Part shown: positions 18,750 to 27,301 of the stretch, piece by piece | Layout: every line of letters begins with the position of its first letter | How positions within the stretch are numbered: position 1 is the stretch's first letter | From: Stygiolobus sp037389425 | GTDB lineage: Archaea; Thermoproteota; Thermoprotei_A; Sulfolobales; Sulfolobaceae | DNA: 53,058 bases | Assembly (NCBI RefSeq): GCF_037389425.1 | Contig: NZ_JBBHKR010000107.1 | Span: 1 to 53,058 of the forward strand | Direction of reading: 5' to 3' | Made by a program: the position numbers and the translations under genes | Notes under the pieces: generated by a model | What the model was told of the DNA's origin: nothing | What the model saw: the letters and a program-made list of their open reading frames with translations, nothing else | The model's database searches: none

Positions 18750-19256
18750 TTGGAGACGAGGACTACGGTGTTACTTTCGGTAATATTGCTTATACTTCCC
18801 ACAGTGCCAGCATATGTTTTAAATTATCCAGCGTTCTTAGTAGCTTCAGCAATAGGTCTCATTATAGTTCTTTATATTATGTACTCTAACCGTACTTGGG
18901 AAACACTTAAGGGGAAGGTAGTAGGGACGTACTTCTCCGGTGTATTCGCCGTAGGTGTAACGTTAGGGATATTCTTCTCAGCCTATTCAAAACCGAAACT
19001 TTTTGCGGAGACTGGTCTAATATTCATAATACCATTCATAGTCCAATTCCTCCTTTTGCTGAAAAACATATTACCCTCTATGATTAGTAAGGACTTACTT
19101 TACTTCAGCAACGGTTACGTACCTTTTCTTCTGGTACTGATAATAGGTTCTGTGATCGGAAGGTTTTTGAGTTCATTTTACCCACTAATAATTTTATATT
19201 CAGGAACTTTAGTGGTAGCTATTCTGGTATTTTTATACTTTAGGAGAAGTGGGTGA
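18750..19256 (+). CDS. integral membrane protein, 168 residues
   Basis: About five hydrophobic helices separated by short loops, with charged residues only near the ends. No known family is recognised. The start is a TTG at 18750; a TATA-like ATTTTATAA lies about 35 nt upstream. It abuts the flavoprotein gene (next ATG 2 nt after its stop), and the Lrp regulator follows, so the three form an operon. A role in membrane lipid or quinone modification would fit its neighbour but is speculation. Confidence 0.65.
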   Translation: METRTTVLLSVILLILPTVPAYVLNYPAFLVASAIGLIIVLYIMYSNRTWETLKGKVVGTYFSGVFAVGVTLGIFFSAYSKPKLFAETGLIFIIPFIVQFLLLLKNILPSMISKDLLYFSNGYVPFLLVLIIGSVIGRFLSSFYPLIILYSGTLVVAILVFLYFRRSG

Positions 19257-19257
19257 A

Positions 19258-20268
19258 ATGAAAGTAGCGATAGTAGGTGCAGGGCCTGCTGGACTATCTT
19301 TAGCCTGGTTTTTGAAAGGTACGAAATATAACGCTACTGTTTATGAAGCGTTAGACGATGTCGGAAAAAAACCTTGTGCTTGGGGTCTTATGAGCGGGGT
19401 TGAGTCCTTACTCCCGATCACGAAAGATAGTATAATTAGCGAGATCAAAGGCTTCAGGATTTATTTGAACGATAAGCTTATACACGACATAAGGGGAAAA
19501 CAAACTCTCGGTTATATTATAAATAAACCCTTGTTTCTGAAACATCTTGCCGAAAGGCTCAACGTTAAGTTTAATTCGAAAGTCATCAGGAAGAGAGAAG
19601 GGGGTAAAGAGGAGTACTATTTGGTTAACGGTGAGAAGATTAACGCGGATAAGGTAGTAATTTCTAACGGTCACTATGAACTACCTAAGGATCATACGGT
19701 ACCGGCAATTCAATATATTACGGACTACAAGATAGACCCAGAGATAGTTGAGTTTTACTTCTACAGCGATTTGTTAGGATATGCGTGGATATTCCCCGAT
19801 GATAAAGGTAGTAAGATAGGGATAGGAGGTTATGCCGATGTTAGTTTTCTAAAGGAAAGATTATCTAAATTAGTGAAGGGTAAAGTATTTACTTTTCACG
19901 GGGCTAGGGTCTCGGATTATGGTATAGATGAGTTGAGGCTTAACGAGAAGACTTATGTCGGAGAAGCTTTAGGTACTGTATATCCTCTCACTGGAGAGGG
20001 TATAAGACCTTCCATACTGAGCTCCAAAATTTACGCTGATTCGCTTTTAGAGGATAAGGATTTCGTTAAGGAGTTCAAAGCCTCAAAACTATACTTCACG
20101 ATTCAAGCCCAGGCTAAAATAATAGATAGTGTCAAGAAGAAAATCATAAGTATTGGTCTACTTTCTAAGCTAATAACTAAAAGTGACCCAGACCTTGTAT
20201 ATAGAATAGCTATAGGAGACTTTGGCATGTCCGATTTAATTAAGTTGTTTGGGAGGTCACTATTATGA
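19258..20268 (+). CDS. FAD-dependent oxidoreductase, geranylgeranyl-reductase-like
   Basis: About 336 residues. VAIVGAGPAGLSLAW at the N-terminus is the FAD-binding Rossmann motif. KKPCAWGLMSG near residue 45 resembles the KPCGDAVS loop of geranylgeranyl reductases, and LGTVYPLTGEGIRP near 240 is the second FAD motif. It is therefore a shorter paralogue of the reductase at 15981-17351, probably acting on an isoprenoid or quinone; the substrate is not known. A GTG at 19249 is also possible, but the ATG at 19258 starts right at the first beta strand. The stop overlaps the Lrp gene (ATGA). Confidence 0.8.
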   Translation: MKVAIVGAGPAGLSLAWFLKGTKYNATVYEALDDVGKKPCAWGLMSGVESLLPITKDSIISEIKGFRIYLNDKLIHDIRGKQTLGYIINKPLFLKHLAERLNVKFNSKVIRKREGGKEEYYLVNGEKINADKVVISNGHYELPKDHTVPAIQYITDYKIDPEIVEFYFYSDLLGYAWIFPDDKGSKIGIGGYADVSFLKERLSKLVKGKVFTFHGARVSDYGIDELRLNEKTYVGEALGTVYPLTGEGIRPSILSSKIYADSLLEDKDFVKEFKASKLYFTIQAQAKIIDSVKKKIISIGLLSKLITKSDPDLVYRIAIGDFGMSDLIKLFGRSLL

Positions 20269-20720
20269 CCTATATTCTCGATGATATAGATAAAAAGATA
20301 ATAAAGATACTTCAGGAAGATGCGAGGACTCCGTTTTCTAAGATAGCTAAAATGCTGAATTTAAGTGAATCTACAATACACATGAGGATGAAGAGACTGA
20401 GAGAGAACGGGGTCATAAAGGGGTTTTACGTAGATATAGACCCTGAAGTGATAGGTTATAACGTGGTAGCTTTCGTTATGATTAAAGCTGATCCCAAAAA
20501 ATATGAGGGAATCTTGAAGAGGATCTCCGAGTTCAAAGAGGTTTTGGAGGTTTATGATGTAACCGGTGAATTTTACGCGTTATTAAAGGTGAGAGTTAAA
20601 ACGAGGGAGGAGTTAGCAAAGGTTCTCGATATGATAGGAAATATGGACGGAGTAACTTCAACATATACAATGTTCGTCTTACGGACTATTAAGGAATTGA
20701 GAAGTGTAATTTTAGACTGA
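20265..20720 (+). CDS. Lrp/AsnC-family transcriptional regulator
   Basis: A 151-residue Lrp-like protein. An N-terminal helix-turn-helix (about residues 8-55, with DARTPFSKIAKMLNLSESTI) is followed by a RAM effector-binding domain (about 65-145). Members bind DNA as dimers or octamers and often sense amino acids. Its ATG overlaps the stop of the flavoprotein gene, so it is cotranscribed and may regulate this operon. It is not beside lysine-biosynthesis genes, so I do not equate it with LysM. Confidence 0.92.
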   Translation: MTYILDDIDKKIIKILQEDARTPFSKIAKMLNLSESTIHMRMKRLRENGVIKGFYVDIDPEVIGYNVVAFVMIKADPKKYEGILKRISEFKEVLEVYDVTGEFYALLKVRVKTREELAKVLDMIGNMDGVTSTYTMFVLRTIKELRSVILD

Positions 20721-20766
20721 TCGGTGCGAGAGCTCGTCATCACATTTTCAGCCGGTTTTTTAGTCC

Positions 20767-21651
20767 TCATTTCTTAATTTTCTGAATCAGGTGCTGGATA
20801 ATATATTTTGCAGGGTTTACGTTAGTCGCTTGATAAAATCCCTTCCAGAGCGGAGCCGCGTTTACCTCAAGCACTTTATAACCACCATCTAAATCCTCGA
20901 CTATGTCGAGACCAGCGTAATCAAGTCCCAAGACGGTTGTGGACTTCAATGCTATCTCCTCAAGGTATTTGTCCGGTAGGATAACTTGTGTTAAAGCCCC
21001 TTGAGCAACATTGGTCTTCCAAGAGGTTTTGTTTATCCTGTATATACTGCCTATTATTCTATCTCCAACCACGAAGACTCTTATGTCTCTTTCCGGCTTT
21101 CTCACGTATTTCTGTATGTACACAGGTTGATTTACAGACAAAATTGATTTAGCTATCCTGAACGCTATATCTGGGTCTGTAACTCTTACTGCTCCGAGAC
21201 CAAGGCTTCCCACCAAGGGTTTTATTACCACCTCTTTCCATCGCTCTGCAAGTCTCATAGCTTCAAAGGGACTCTCCACTAATGCGGTCTCAGGTATGGG
21301 GATCCCTGCACTTTTTAGCTTTACTAAGCTGCTAAACTTATCTCTAGCGATGAACATGGATTCAGGCCTATTAATTAACGTTACACCGTTGTTTTCCATA
21401 GCTTTCAGAGTGTCGAATCTTTTGATAAGTTGTTCAGTGGAGGATATGAAACCTAAGTTCCTTACGACTCCTCCGTCTATCATTAATGTCTTTCCTCCAT
21501 ATGTAAATTCTACACCATTAGTCGTAATGACCGGATTTATCTGTGAAATCCTTAAATATATTGCAATATGACCATTATTCTTTATTTCTAGAAGTAGTTG
21601 CTTAGAAGCCTCAGTGACCTTTTGAGACTCGTGGATTACTGCAATTTTAAT
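20767..21651 (-). CDS. RimK-type ATP-grasp ligase, predicted AUU start
   Basis: About 294 residues. The ATP-grasp core has VVIKPLVGSLGLGAV near residue 145 and DIVEDLDGGYKVLEVNAAPLW near 260, the metal-binding end. Relatives add glutamate to proteins, cofactors or amino-acid carriers. The first ATG (21483) would remove the first 57 residues, yet the frame stays open upstream to 21654 and encodes the normal RimK N-terminal domain (IKIAVIHES, LLLEIKNNGHIAIYL). No ATG, GTG or TTG occurs there. GGTGAT sits 5 nt before an ATT at 21651, so I call that start. TATA-like CTATAAAAAC lies upstream within the end of the preceding gene. Confidence 0.85.
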   Translation of the reverse strand: MKIAVIHESQKVTEASKQLLLEIKNNGHIAIYLRISQINPVITTNGVEFTYGGKTLMIDGGVVRNLGFISSTEQLIKRFDTLKAMENNGVTLINRPESMFIARDKFSSLVKLKSAGIPIPETALVESPFEAMRLAERWKEVVIKPLVGSLGLGAVRVTDPDIAFRIAKSILSVNQPVYIQKYVRKPERDIRVFVVGDRIIGSIYRINKTSWKTNVAQGALTQVILPDKYLEEIALKSTTVLGLDYAGLDIVEDLDGGYKVLEVNAAPLWKGFYQATNVNPAKYIIQHLIQKIKK

Positions 21652-21687
21652 AAGTTATCACCAATCTTTTCCTCATATGAGTCGTTT

Positions 21688-22539
21688 TTATAGTTTATTA
21701 ATACCCGCCTCGTTAAGTAAACCCGCTGTAAGGAAGTCGGGAATAGATATTACAGCTTCCCTAAACTCTTGTCTTACGTCTATTTTTCTCACCAACGATA
21801 AATAGTTAGATACAGCACTAGTATATTCGGCCTTAACATATTCCTTGTAATCTGCACCTTTCAAGTCATAAAGCTGTTTTGCACTCCCTACCAATACCTT
21901 CAACTCTCCTTTTTCGTATTTATACACGTCTATGTAATCGTCTATGAGCTGGTAAGCTATTCCCAGTTCTTTTCCCAATTCTATCATAATATCCACCACC
22001 TCTTCTCTTTTCGCTGCAAAAGCAGACAGCATTGTAGACAGTTTAAAGAGACTCGCAGTCTTATACTCTATAGTCTTCATATAATCTACAGGAGTACCGA
22101 AAATGTCCTTTAATGCACCTATAGCAGTGTCCCTCCAGAGGTCAATACTTAACTTTAATGCCCTCTCCCCGTAACTCGAGATAATGTTCAATGCGGAGGG
22201 AATAAGAAAGTTGGTAATGAATATTACCCTTCTGTTTGTGTAAACTGCCCAAGCCGCCTCCACTCCTCTCCTTGTAAGGTCGTAATCAACAATGTCATCT
22301 AAGGCTAGAGAAGATGAGTGAAGGATCTCAGAGGCTAAAGCAGCTTTATATGAATTCGACTGTTCCCCTCCTAAAGCTTCAGTGAAGAACATGGTAAGCG
22401 TTGCCCTGAACCTCTTACCGTCCTTCAGAATGTATTTACTCACTTCCAATAACTCCCAGTCCTTTATATCTGATAAGTAATCTTCAATGAGCTTATCAAC
22501 GATCTCTTTAGTACGTCGCCAATAAGTTAGAAAATCCAC
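21688..22539 (-). CDS. hexaprenyl diphosphate synthase (polyprenyl synthetase)
   Basis: A 283-residue trans-prenyltransferase. The first Asp-rich motif DDIVD is near residue 78 within LHSSSLALDDIVDYDLTRRG, and the second DDYID near 205. Length and sequence match the crystallised Sulfolobus solfataricus hexaprenyl diphosphate synthase rather than the longer GGPP synthases. The C30 product forms the side chain of caldariellaquinone, the electron carrier for the Sdh and oxidase genes elsewhere in the window. It begins 2 nt after the stop of the preceding gene. Confidence 0.87.
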   Translation of the reverse strand: MDFLTYWRRTKEIVDKLIEDYLSDIKDWELLEVSKYILKDGKRFRATLTMFFTEALGGEQSNSYKAALASEILHSSSLALDDIVDYDLTRRGVEAAWAVYTNRRVIFITNFLIPSALNIISSYGERALKLSIDLWRDTAIGALKDIFGTPVDYMKTIEYKTASLFKLSTMLSAFAAKREEVVDIMIELGKELGIAYQLIDDYIDVYKYEKGELKVLVGSAKQLYDLKGADYKEYVKAEYTSAVSNYLSLVRKIDVRQEFREAVISIPDFLTAGLLNEAGINKL

Positions 22540-22540
22540 T

Positions 22541-23344
22541 TCATAACACTCTCGCAGGTTGCTTAAATAAATATGTTAAAATTGATAAATAAACTGGTGC
22601 AAGTAAAGGGTCAACGTCAAAGATAATCTCCCTCACGTTCTTTCCTTTAGCCCTAAGTTCGAATTCCATACGCCTGACCGTTAAAACATCGGCTCCAGTA
22701 GTTATAAATGTATATGTATTGCTAGAACCAAGAAAATCCTCGTGGCTCTTTATTTCAGTATTAAGGTATTTCTGCATTAAATTGCGTGCGGGTAAAAGAA
22801 GCGGGGAGAGAACAATTAAACCGTTGAAATCTACTTCCTTAACTTTTTCTTTCAACCATTCCTCTAATGTGTTAAGGGAGCTAAGCTCCTTTAATATTTC
22901 CTCACTCCTCTTGTTTTTGTTTATGGACGAGATTTCCTTGAGGAGAGATAAAGACGTCTCTATTTCACATAACTCTCCTTCTTTACTCAAGATTTCCACA
23001 TCACCTTTACCTTTCTCCTTCTTCATGTCTACGTTACACGTTATCAGATATCCTTTTCCTCCTAGAGACCACATGGAGTCCAAAAAAGGGATGACGTCGT
23101 TTTTGTCGTGTAGAAACGCAATTACGTTATTAACGTCAGCGTAAGGCTTCTCCGAGAATAAGAAGTCGTATAAATTAACGAGCCTCACAACTTTCTCCGA
23201 CAGTTGTGAAAGGGCTCTGTAAAGAGTGAACGCTTCCAATTCACTCTTTCTGTTGTACACTATAGTGAAATCCGGGCCAATTGTGGATAAAAAAGGAATC
23301 GAGAAGAGGTTCAGACTAAAGCGGTCTTTAGGGAATTGCAACAA
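22541..23344 (-). CDS. hypothetical protein, possibly SIS-like fold
   Basis: A 267-residue soluble protein that I do not recognise firmly. Segments such as VNNVIAFLHDKNDVIPFLDSM followed by GYLITCNVD, and a late IIFDVDPLLAPVYL, have the rhythm of a double sugar-isomerase (SIS) fold, but no catalytic residue can be named. It starts at a TTG 34 nt inside the MTA phosphorylase gene and ends 1 nt before the hexaprenyl synthase gene, so all three are coupled. No ATG is present near the N-terminus. Confidence 0.65.
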   Translation of the reverse strand: MLQFPKDRFSLNLFSIPFLSTIGPDFTIVYNRKSELEAFTLYRALSQLSEKVVRLVNLYDFLFSEKPYADVNNVIAFLHDKNDVIPFLDSMWSLGGKGYLITCNVDMKKEKGKGDVEILSKEGELCEIETSLSLLKEISSINKNKRSEEILKELSSLNTLEEWLKEKVKEVDFNGLIVLSPLLLPARNLMQKYLNTEIKSHEDFLGSSNTYTFITTGADVLTVRRMEFELRAKGKNVREIIFDVDPLLAPVYLSILTYLFKQPARVL

Positions 23345-24123
23345 CTACACTCTCCGTCATTAGGTTTCTCTGGTAACCTCCTGATAACTTCGTATAGGAG
23401 CTTTCTGGCCTTTTCAGTGTTCTCGGACATGACTTTAGTAACCTCCTCAGCCGTAACTGGTATATCCGCGAAAACGTCGTAGTCCGTAACCATTGCTATA
23501 GTCGCGTAACACATCTGTGCCTCGCAAGCTAAGTTAACTTCTGGAACCAAAGTCATCCCTATTATATCAGCCTTGAAGACTTCCTTCCAGACCTTACTTT
23601 CTGCTCCTGTCGAGAACCTAGGACCCTCTATACATATGTAGGTGCCGGAAGGGTGAGTAGTTATTCCCAAATCCCTCGCTGACTCTATTATTATCCTTCT
23701 GAGGTGGTTACAAAATGGGTCTGCCATCGATACGTGAGCGACTACGGGACCGTCAAAGAATGTATATTCTCTACCTCTTGTCATGTCTATGAACTGGTCA
23801 GGGATTACGAAGTCGCCAGGCTTATAATCGAGCCTTAAGCTCCCAACAGCTGAGACAGAAATTACCCACTTAACCCCCAACTCTTTTAACGCCCATATGT
23901 TAGCTCTGTAATTTATCTTATGAGGAGGGATTTTATGTCCTCTTCCGTGTCTGGGTAAAAAGGCTACTTTCTTCCCCTCTAACTCACCGAGAATTATGTT
24001 GTCGCTGGGTTGACCGTAAGGTGTATAGACCTTTATCTCCTTCACGTTTGTGAGTATTTTCGGATCGTATACTCCAGAACCCCCTATTATCCCGATTGTT
24101 GTCTTATCTTTTAGTTCAATCAT
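23311..24123 (-). CDS. mtnP: S-methyl-5'-thioadenosine phosphorylase
   Basis: A 270-residue PNP-family enzyme. The N-terminal GIIGGSGVYDP binds phosphate, LPRHGRGH near 60 is the family signature, and GMTLVPEVNLACE near 190 lines the base/ribose site. It cleaves methylthioadenosine for methionine salvage. The C-terminal CSCC includes the CxC motif known to form a stabilising disulfide in the Sulfolobus MTAPII enzyme. TATA-like CTTTTTATATC lies about 26 nt before the ATG at 24123, giving a leaderless mRNA. Confidence 0.94.
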   Translation of the reverse strand: MIELKDKTTIGIIGGSGVYDPKILTNVKEIKVYTPYGQPSDNIILGELEGKKVAFLPRHGRGHKIPPHKINYRANIWALKELGVKWVISVSAVGSLRLDYKPGDFVIPDQFIDMTRGREYTFFDGPVVAHVSMADPFCNHLRRIIIESARDLGITTHPSGTYICIEGPRFSTGAESKVWKEVFKADIIGMTLVPEVNLACEAQMCYATIAMVTDYDVFADIPVTAEEVTKVMSENTEKARKLLYEVIRRLPEKPNDGECSCCNSLKTALV

Positions 24124-24208
24124 CAAAGAGTTTTTTACGTTCAGATATAAAAAGTATAAACCATAAACTTGATAAAGGTTTAGATATAGATGTCATGGGA
24201 GTGTTGAA

Positions 24209-24829
24209 TTGCCTAAGATACCCGTTAAGGTAGTAACATGGGATGAAGTTGTAGAGTGGTCAACAAGACTCGCGGAAATAATTAAAGAGGATAAATATCA
24301 ACCCGACGTAATAATAGCAATAGCAAGGGGAGGTTTGGTACCAGCAAGAATAGTTGCCGATGTATTAGGAGTTATGGATGTGTTGTCCATAAAGGTAGAA
24401 CATTGGGTGGAAACCGCTTCACACACTCCTCAGGCTAAGGTTAAGTACGCGTATAGGCTGGACTTAAGTGGTAAGAAGACTTTGATTGTGGACGATATAA
24501 CTGATACCGGTGACAGTGTTGAGTTAGCGAAGAAATACGTATCTGAGAATTTCTCTCCTGCAGTGACCAAGACAGCTACAATGCAATACATTAAGCCAGT
24601 AGCTAAGGTTAAGCCAGATTATGTAGCTTCAATAGTGGAGGACTGGACATGGTTTATGTATCCTTGGAACTACTGGGAGGACGAAATAAACCTTGTAAGA
24701 AAACTAATGAATGAGGGGGTTAAAACTGAGGAGCTAGAGAAGAAGTTTTTAGAAAGTTATGGTGTAAAACCACCTGTTCCATTACAGAAAATACTTCAAG
24801 AAATGAAAAGAAGAGATCTCTTATCTTAG
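24209..24829 (+). CDS. purine phosphoribosyltransferase
   Basis: A 206-residue type I PRTase. The PRPP loop is LIVDDITDTGDSVE near residue 92, and AIARGGLVPAR near 47 is the pyrophosphate-binding loop. Members salvage guanine, xanthine or hypoxanthine. The start is a TTG at 24209 preceded by GGGAGTG. A 5-codon ATG frame (24190-24207) lies just upstream and ends 1 nt before the TTG. The gene is divergent from MTA phosphorylase, another purine salvage enzyme. Confidence 0.9.
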   Translation: MPKIPVKVVTWDEVVEWSTRLAEIIKEDKYQPDVIIAIARGGLVPARIVADVLGVMDVLSIKVEHWVETASHTPQAKVKYAYRLDLSGKKTLIVDDITDTGDSVELAKKYVSENFSPAVTKTATMQYIKPVAKVKPDYVASIVEDWTWFMYPWNYWEDEINLVRKLMNEGVKTEELEKKFLESYGVKPPVPLQKILQEMKRRDLLS

Positions 24830-24875
24830 CATACGATAAAAATATAATTTGCTAAAAAGTGAGTTAATTATTATC

Positions 24876-25964
24876 CTAGTATACCTTATACCTTAGCTTA
24901 CCTATAGCTCCTCCGAAAGTCTTCTTTACCCATTCCCCGTCAGGAAGTTCATCTCCTATCACGTACACTTTCGCACCGTAGTTCTCCGCTTCTTGTGCCA
25001 GTTTCTCCAGCTCCGAGCCAGGCTCATCATACACAACTAGCGAGTCTATCGCACCCATCTGTAACGCTTTTCTTATATCACTAATTCCGTAAATCACAAG
25101 CCCGTCATCCTTAGCAAGGTGGTATTTTATCTCTTCAAGTAAGTTCTCCACTTGAATGTACTTCTGGTTCTTCAGTAAATCCTGAGCTTTCATTACTAAC
25201 TCCTTAAGTCCTGCATCACCTTGATCTGGTACATCAAACAATGGTTGTAATACTAGCTTCTTCAGCCTGTAATCCATATAGTCCCCTTCGTAAAAGTCCT
25301 TTTTAGCGTACCCGGGACCCCCTATTAATATCCCTTTCATCTTTTTGTTTTCGACGAACGGTATGAAGAACGCATTTACTTTCTCTCCTACCTCTTTAAG
25401 GAAGTTAGCGTACATTTCCTCGATGATTCTGTCAATTCTTCGCTGTGACTGACCACCCATCATGTGCTTCCCTGGAACGAAACCCTCAAACTCCTCTAAG
25501 ACTTGAATTCTGGTACCTTTCAGTACACCTATCGTCGCATAGTCCCTCTCAACTATTATTAACCCATATACGTCTGACTCCTCTACCATGTCCTCCAAGA
25601 ATTCCGTATGGAAAGACTTATCAGTACGATAGAAGAATATGGGTACTTTTTCTGGTGGTGAGAACATGAAACATTTGAAATCATTTGTGTCGAAGTTTTC
25701 ACCGCAGAACAATACTAAACCGTTATCTGGGACTTTATTGATTTGGGTTAACCTATCAATAGCGGACTGTATAGCTGAAGTTACAGCGTCTCTCGTTCGC
25801 TTTAACTTAATGTTCTGTGCTATAGACGCTTCTTGTCTCAATAGATTAAGAACATCTGGTACAGGTCTGCCCGGAGGTATGTATAAGGAGAGTAGGACTG
25901 TTGCTGGTGCACTCCATTTCTTTAATTCTCTGATTAGAACCTTTAATTCTTGTCTACTTATCAA
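24876..25964 (-). CDS. prf1: peptide chain release factor aRF1
   Basis: A 362-residue class I release factor of the eRF1 type. Domain 1 has NIKL at 51-54 where most relatives have NIKS, followed by KRTRDAV and an LFCGENF segment that is part of stop-codon decoding. Domain 2 has the GGQ loop KHMMGGQSQRR (GGQ at 170-172) that triggers peptide release. Domain 3 follows to the end (LAKDDGLVIYG). The start is a TTG at 25964. Standalone gene between two convergent or divergent neighbours. Confidence 0.95.
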   Translation of the reverse strand: MISRQELKVLIRELKKWSAPATVLLSLYIPPGRPVPDVLNLLRQEASIAQNIKLKRTRDAVTSAIQSAIDRLTQINKVPDNGLVLFCGENFDTNDFKCFMFSPPEKVPIFFYRTDKSFHTEFLEDMVEESDVYGLIIVERDYATIGVLKGTRIQVLEEFEGFVPGKHMMGGQSQRRIDRIIEEMYANFLKEVGEKVNAFFIPFVENKKMKGILIGGPGYAKKDFYEGDYMDYRLKKLVLQPLFDVPDQGDAGLKELVMKAQDLLKNQKYIQVENLLEEIKYHLAKDDGLVIYGISDIRKALQMGAIDSLVVYDEPGSELEKLAQEAENYGAKVYVIGDELPDGEWVKKTFGGAIGKLRYKVY

Positions 25965-26047
25965 GTACTTGTCAAAGACTCATCCCTAATCGAGATATAT
26001 TTACGTGATAACACCTTATAAAATTAAAGTCGTGAAAGGAAAAAATG

Positions 26048-26806
26048 TCACCTGACTAGTGCCAGAAGAAATTCCCCAATCATTATTGAAAATACACCGG
26101 ACAAAAAAATGCCGTCGAACGTCCCCATACCTCCAATGCTCACTATCTGTGGACTTGCCTTAATGATCTTATTCATGTTAAGTAAGTCGGCTCCGATGAG
26201 TGTTCCTAAAACACTACTTATGTAGGCGGAAATAGGAACGAAAAGTGGTGTACTAAAGAAGAAGATCAAGCTCACGAATGATGAAGTGACTGGCGCAATC
26301 AAAGGGTTCATTACGACTCCTACACCGGGCATTACTTTCGAAAAGCGATGAGAAACTAGAACTACTATTAACGTGTTAACCATAATCAGAAGAGGGATAA
26401 AATAGGAAAGTTCAGCAGTGAAAATCAATAAGATAGAGGATATTATTACAGGTACGATTGCTCCCCCAACGTTTATCGCAACTAAAGTTTTCCTTATTTC
26501 GTATGAAAGTCTTGGTACGTACAAAGGAATGCCAAAAACATAAATTACGTCAACACTGGGCATCAATGCCTCCCTATCTATCTCCTTTAAGACTATATTA
26601 ACCGGGCTGAAGGCAAAACTGAGAAATGAGAAACTGAAAGCTAAGAGAAAGCTATACACGTCGTTTAAACCAATACTCTTAAAGAGGAATGTGAAATAAC
26701 CAATAGTGACTATCAGCATTAAAAAGGCGAAAAAAATGTAGACGATTGCGAGTATCCCCCTTACATGATATATAATTAAAATTCTAGGTGGTTTCTCGTA
26801 ACTCAT
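26048..26806 (-). CDS. DUF1614 family membrane protein
   Basis: A 252-residue integral membrane protein with about seven hydrophobic helices. The C-terminal GGMGTFDGIFLSG is the typical DUF1614 signature. The function of the family is unknown. It begins 6 nt after the nucleotidyltransferase gene, which itself overlaps the AIR-synthase-like gene, so the three form an operon. It is the last gene of that unit. Confidence 0.82.
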   Translation of the reverse strand: MSYEKPPRILIIYHVRGILAIVYIFFAFLMLIVTIGYFTFLFKSIGLNDVYSFLLAFSFSFLSFAFSPVNIVLKEIDREALMPSVDVIYVFGIPLYVPRLSYEIRKTLVAINVGGAIVPVIISSILLIFTAELSYFIPLLIMVNTLIVVLVSHRFSKVMPGVGVVMNPLIAPVTSSFVSLIFFFSTPLFVPISAYISSVLGTLIGADLLNMNKIIKASPQIVSIGGMGTFDGIFLSGVFSIMIGEFLLALVR

Positions 26807-26812
26807 TGAACA

Positions 26813-27301
26813 TTATACTCCTATCCTGCATAAATAATTCACTCTAACGTAATCCTCATACGTGTTCACATTATAAATCTTTGAAGAGGAGTACTCTACG
26901 TCTTGATAATTACTCGTGTTAAACCCCCTCCACAAGCTTATCCCTACGTAATCCCCGTGGTTCTTCAAGGAGCAAATATCCGCTTCGCATGAACTGATGA
27001 GGATCTCAACAGCGTCAATAGGTATAATAGGGGTATCAGCTGGAAAGACTAAAGTCGGGATACCTACCTTCTTAACAGCTTCATATACATCCATTTCATA
27101 ACCTCGTCCCTCTGTTATTATTTTAGACAATGCAGAGAAAATTAAAGGAGAAGAGTTAGTAATTGCTAAGAAGACTTCTTCTGCAAACATCCTAGCTACT
27201 TGATAAACGCGATAATAAGAGGGTAAGCCACAAACCTCCACTAGTGGTTTTAAAGGGGTGAACCTAGTTCCTTTACCTCCCGCCATTATAATAGCTTTCA
27301 A
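26813..27301 (-). CDS. MobA/CobY-like nucleotidyltransferase
   Basis: A 162-residue protein with the nucleotidyltransferase loop MAGGKGTRF at residues 7-15, a conserved Lys (TPLKPLVEV) and FPADTP near residue 87, the metal-binding segment. The closing NVNTYEDY is usual in MobA/CobY relatives. Short length favours a CobY-type adenosylcobinamide-phosphate guanylyltransferase, but a molybdopterin or sugar-nucleotide role cannot be excluded. It overlaps the AIR-synthase-like gene by 29 nt. Confidence 0.75.
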   Translation of the reverse strand: MKAIIMAGGKGTRFTPLKPLVEVCGLPSYYRVYQVARMFAEEVFLAITNSSPLIFSALSKIITEGRGYEMDVYEAVKKVGIPTLVFPADTPIIPIDAVEILISSCEADICSLKNHGDYVGISLWRGFNTSNYQDVEYSSSKIYNVNTYEDYVRVNYLCRIGV

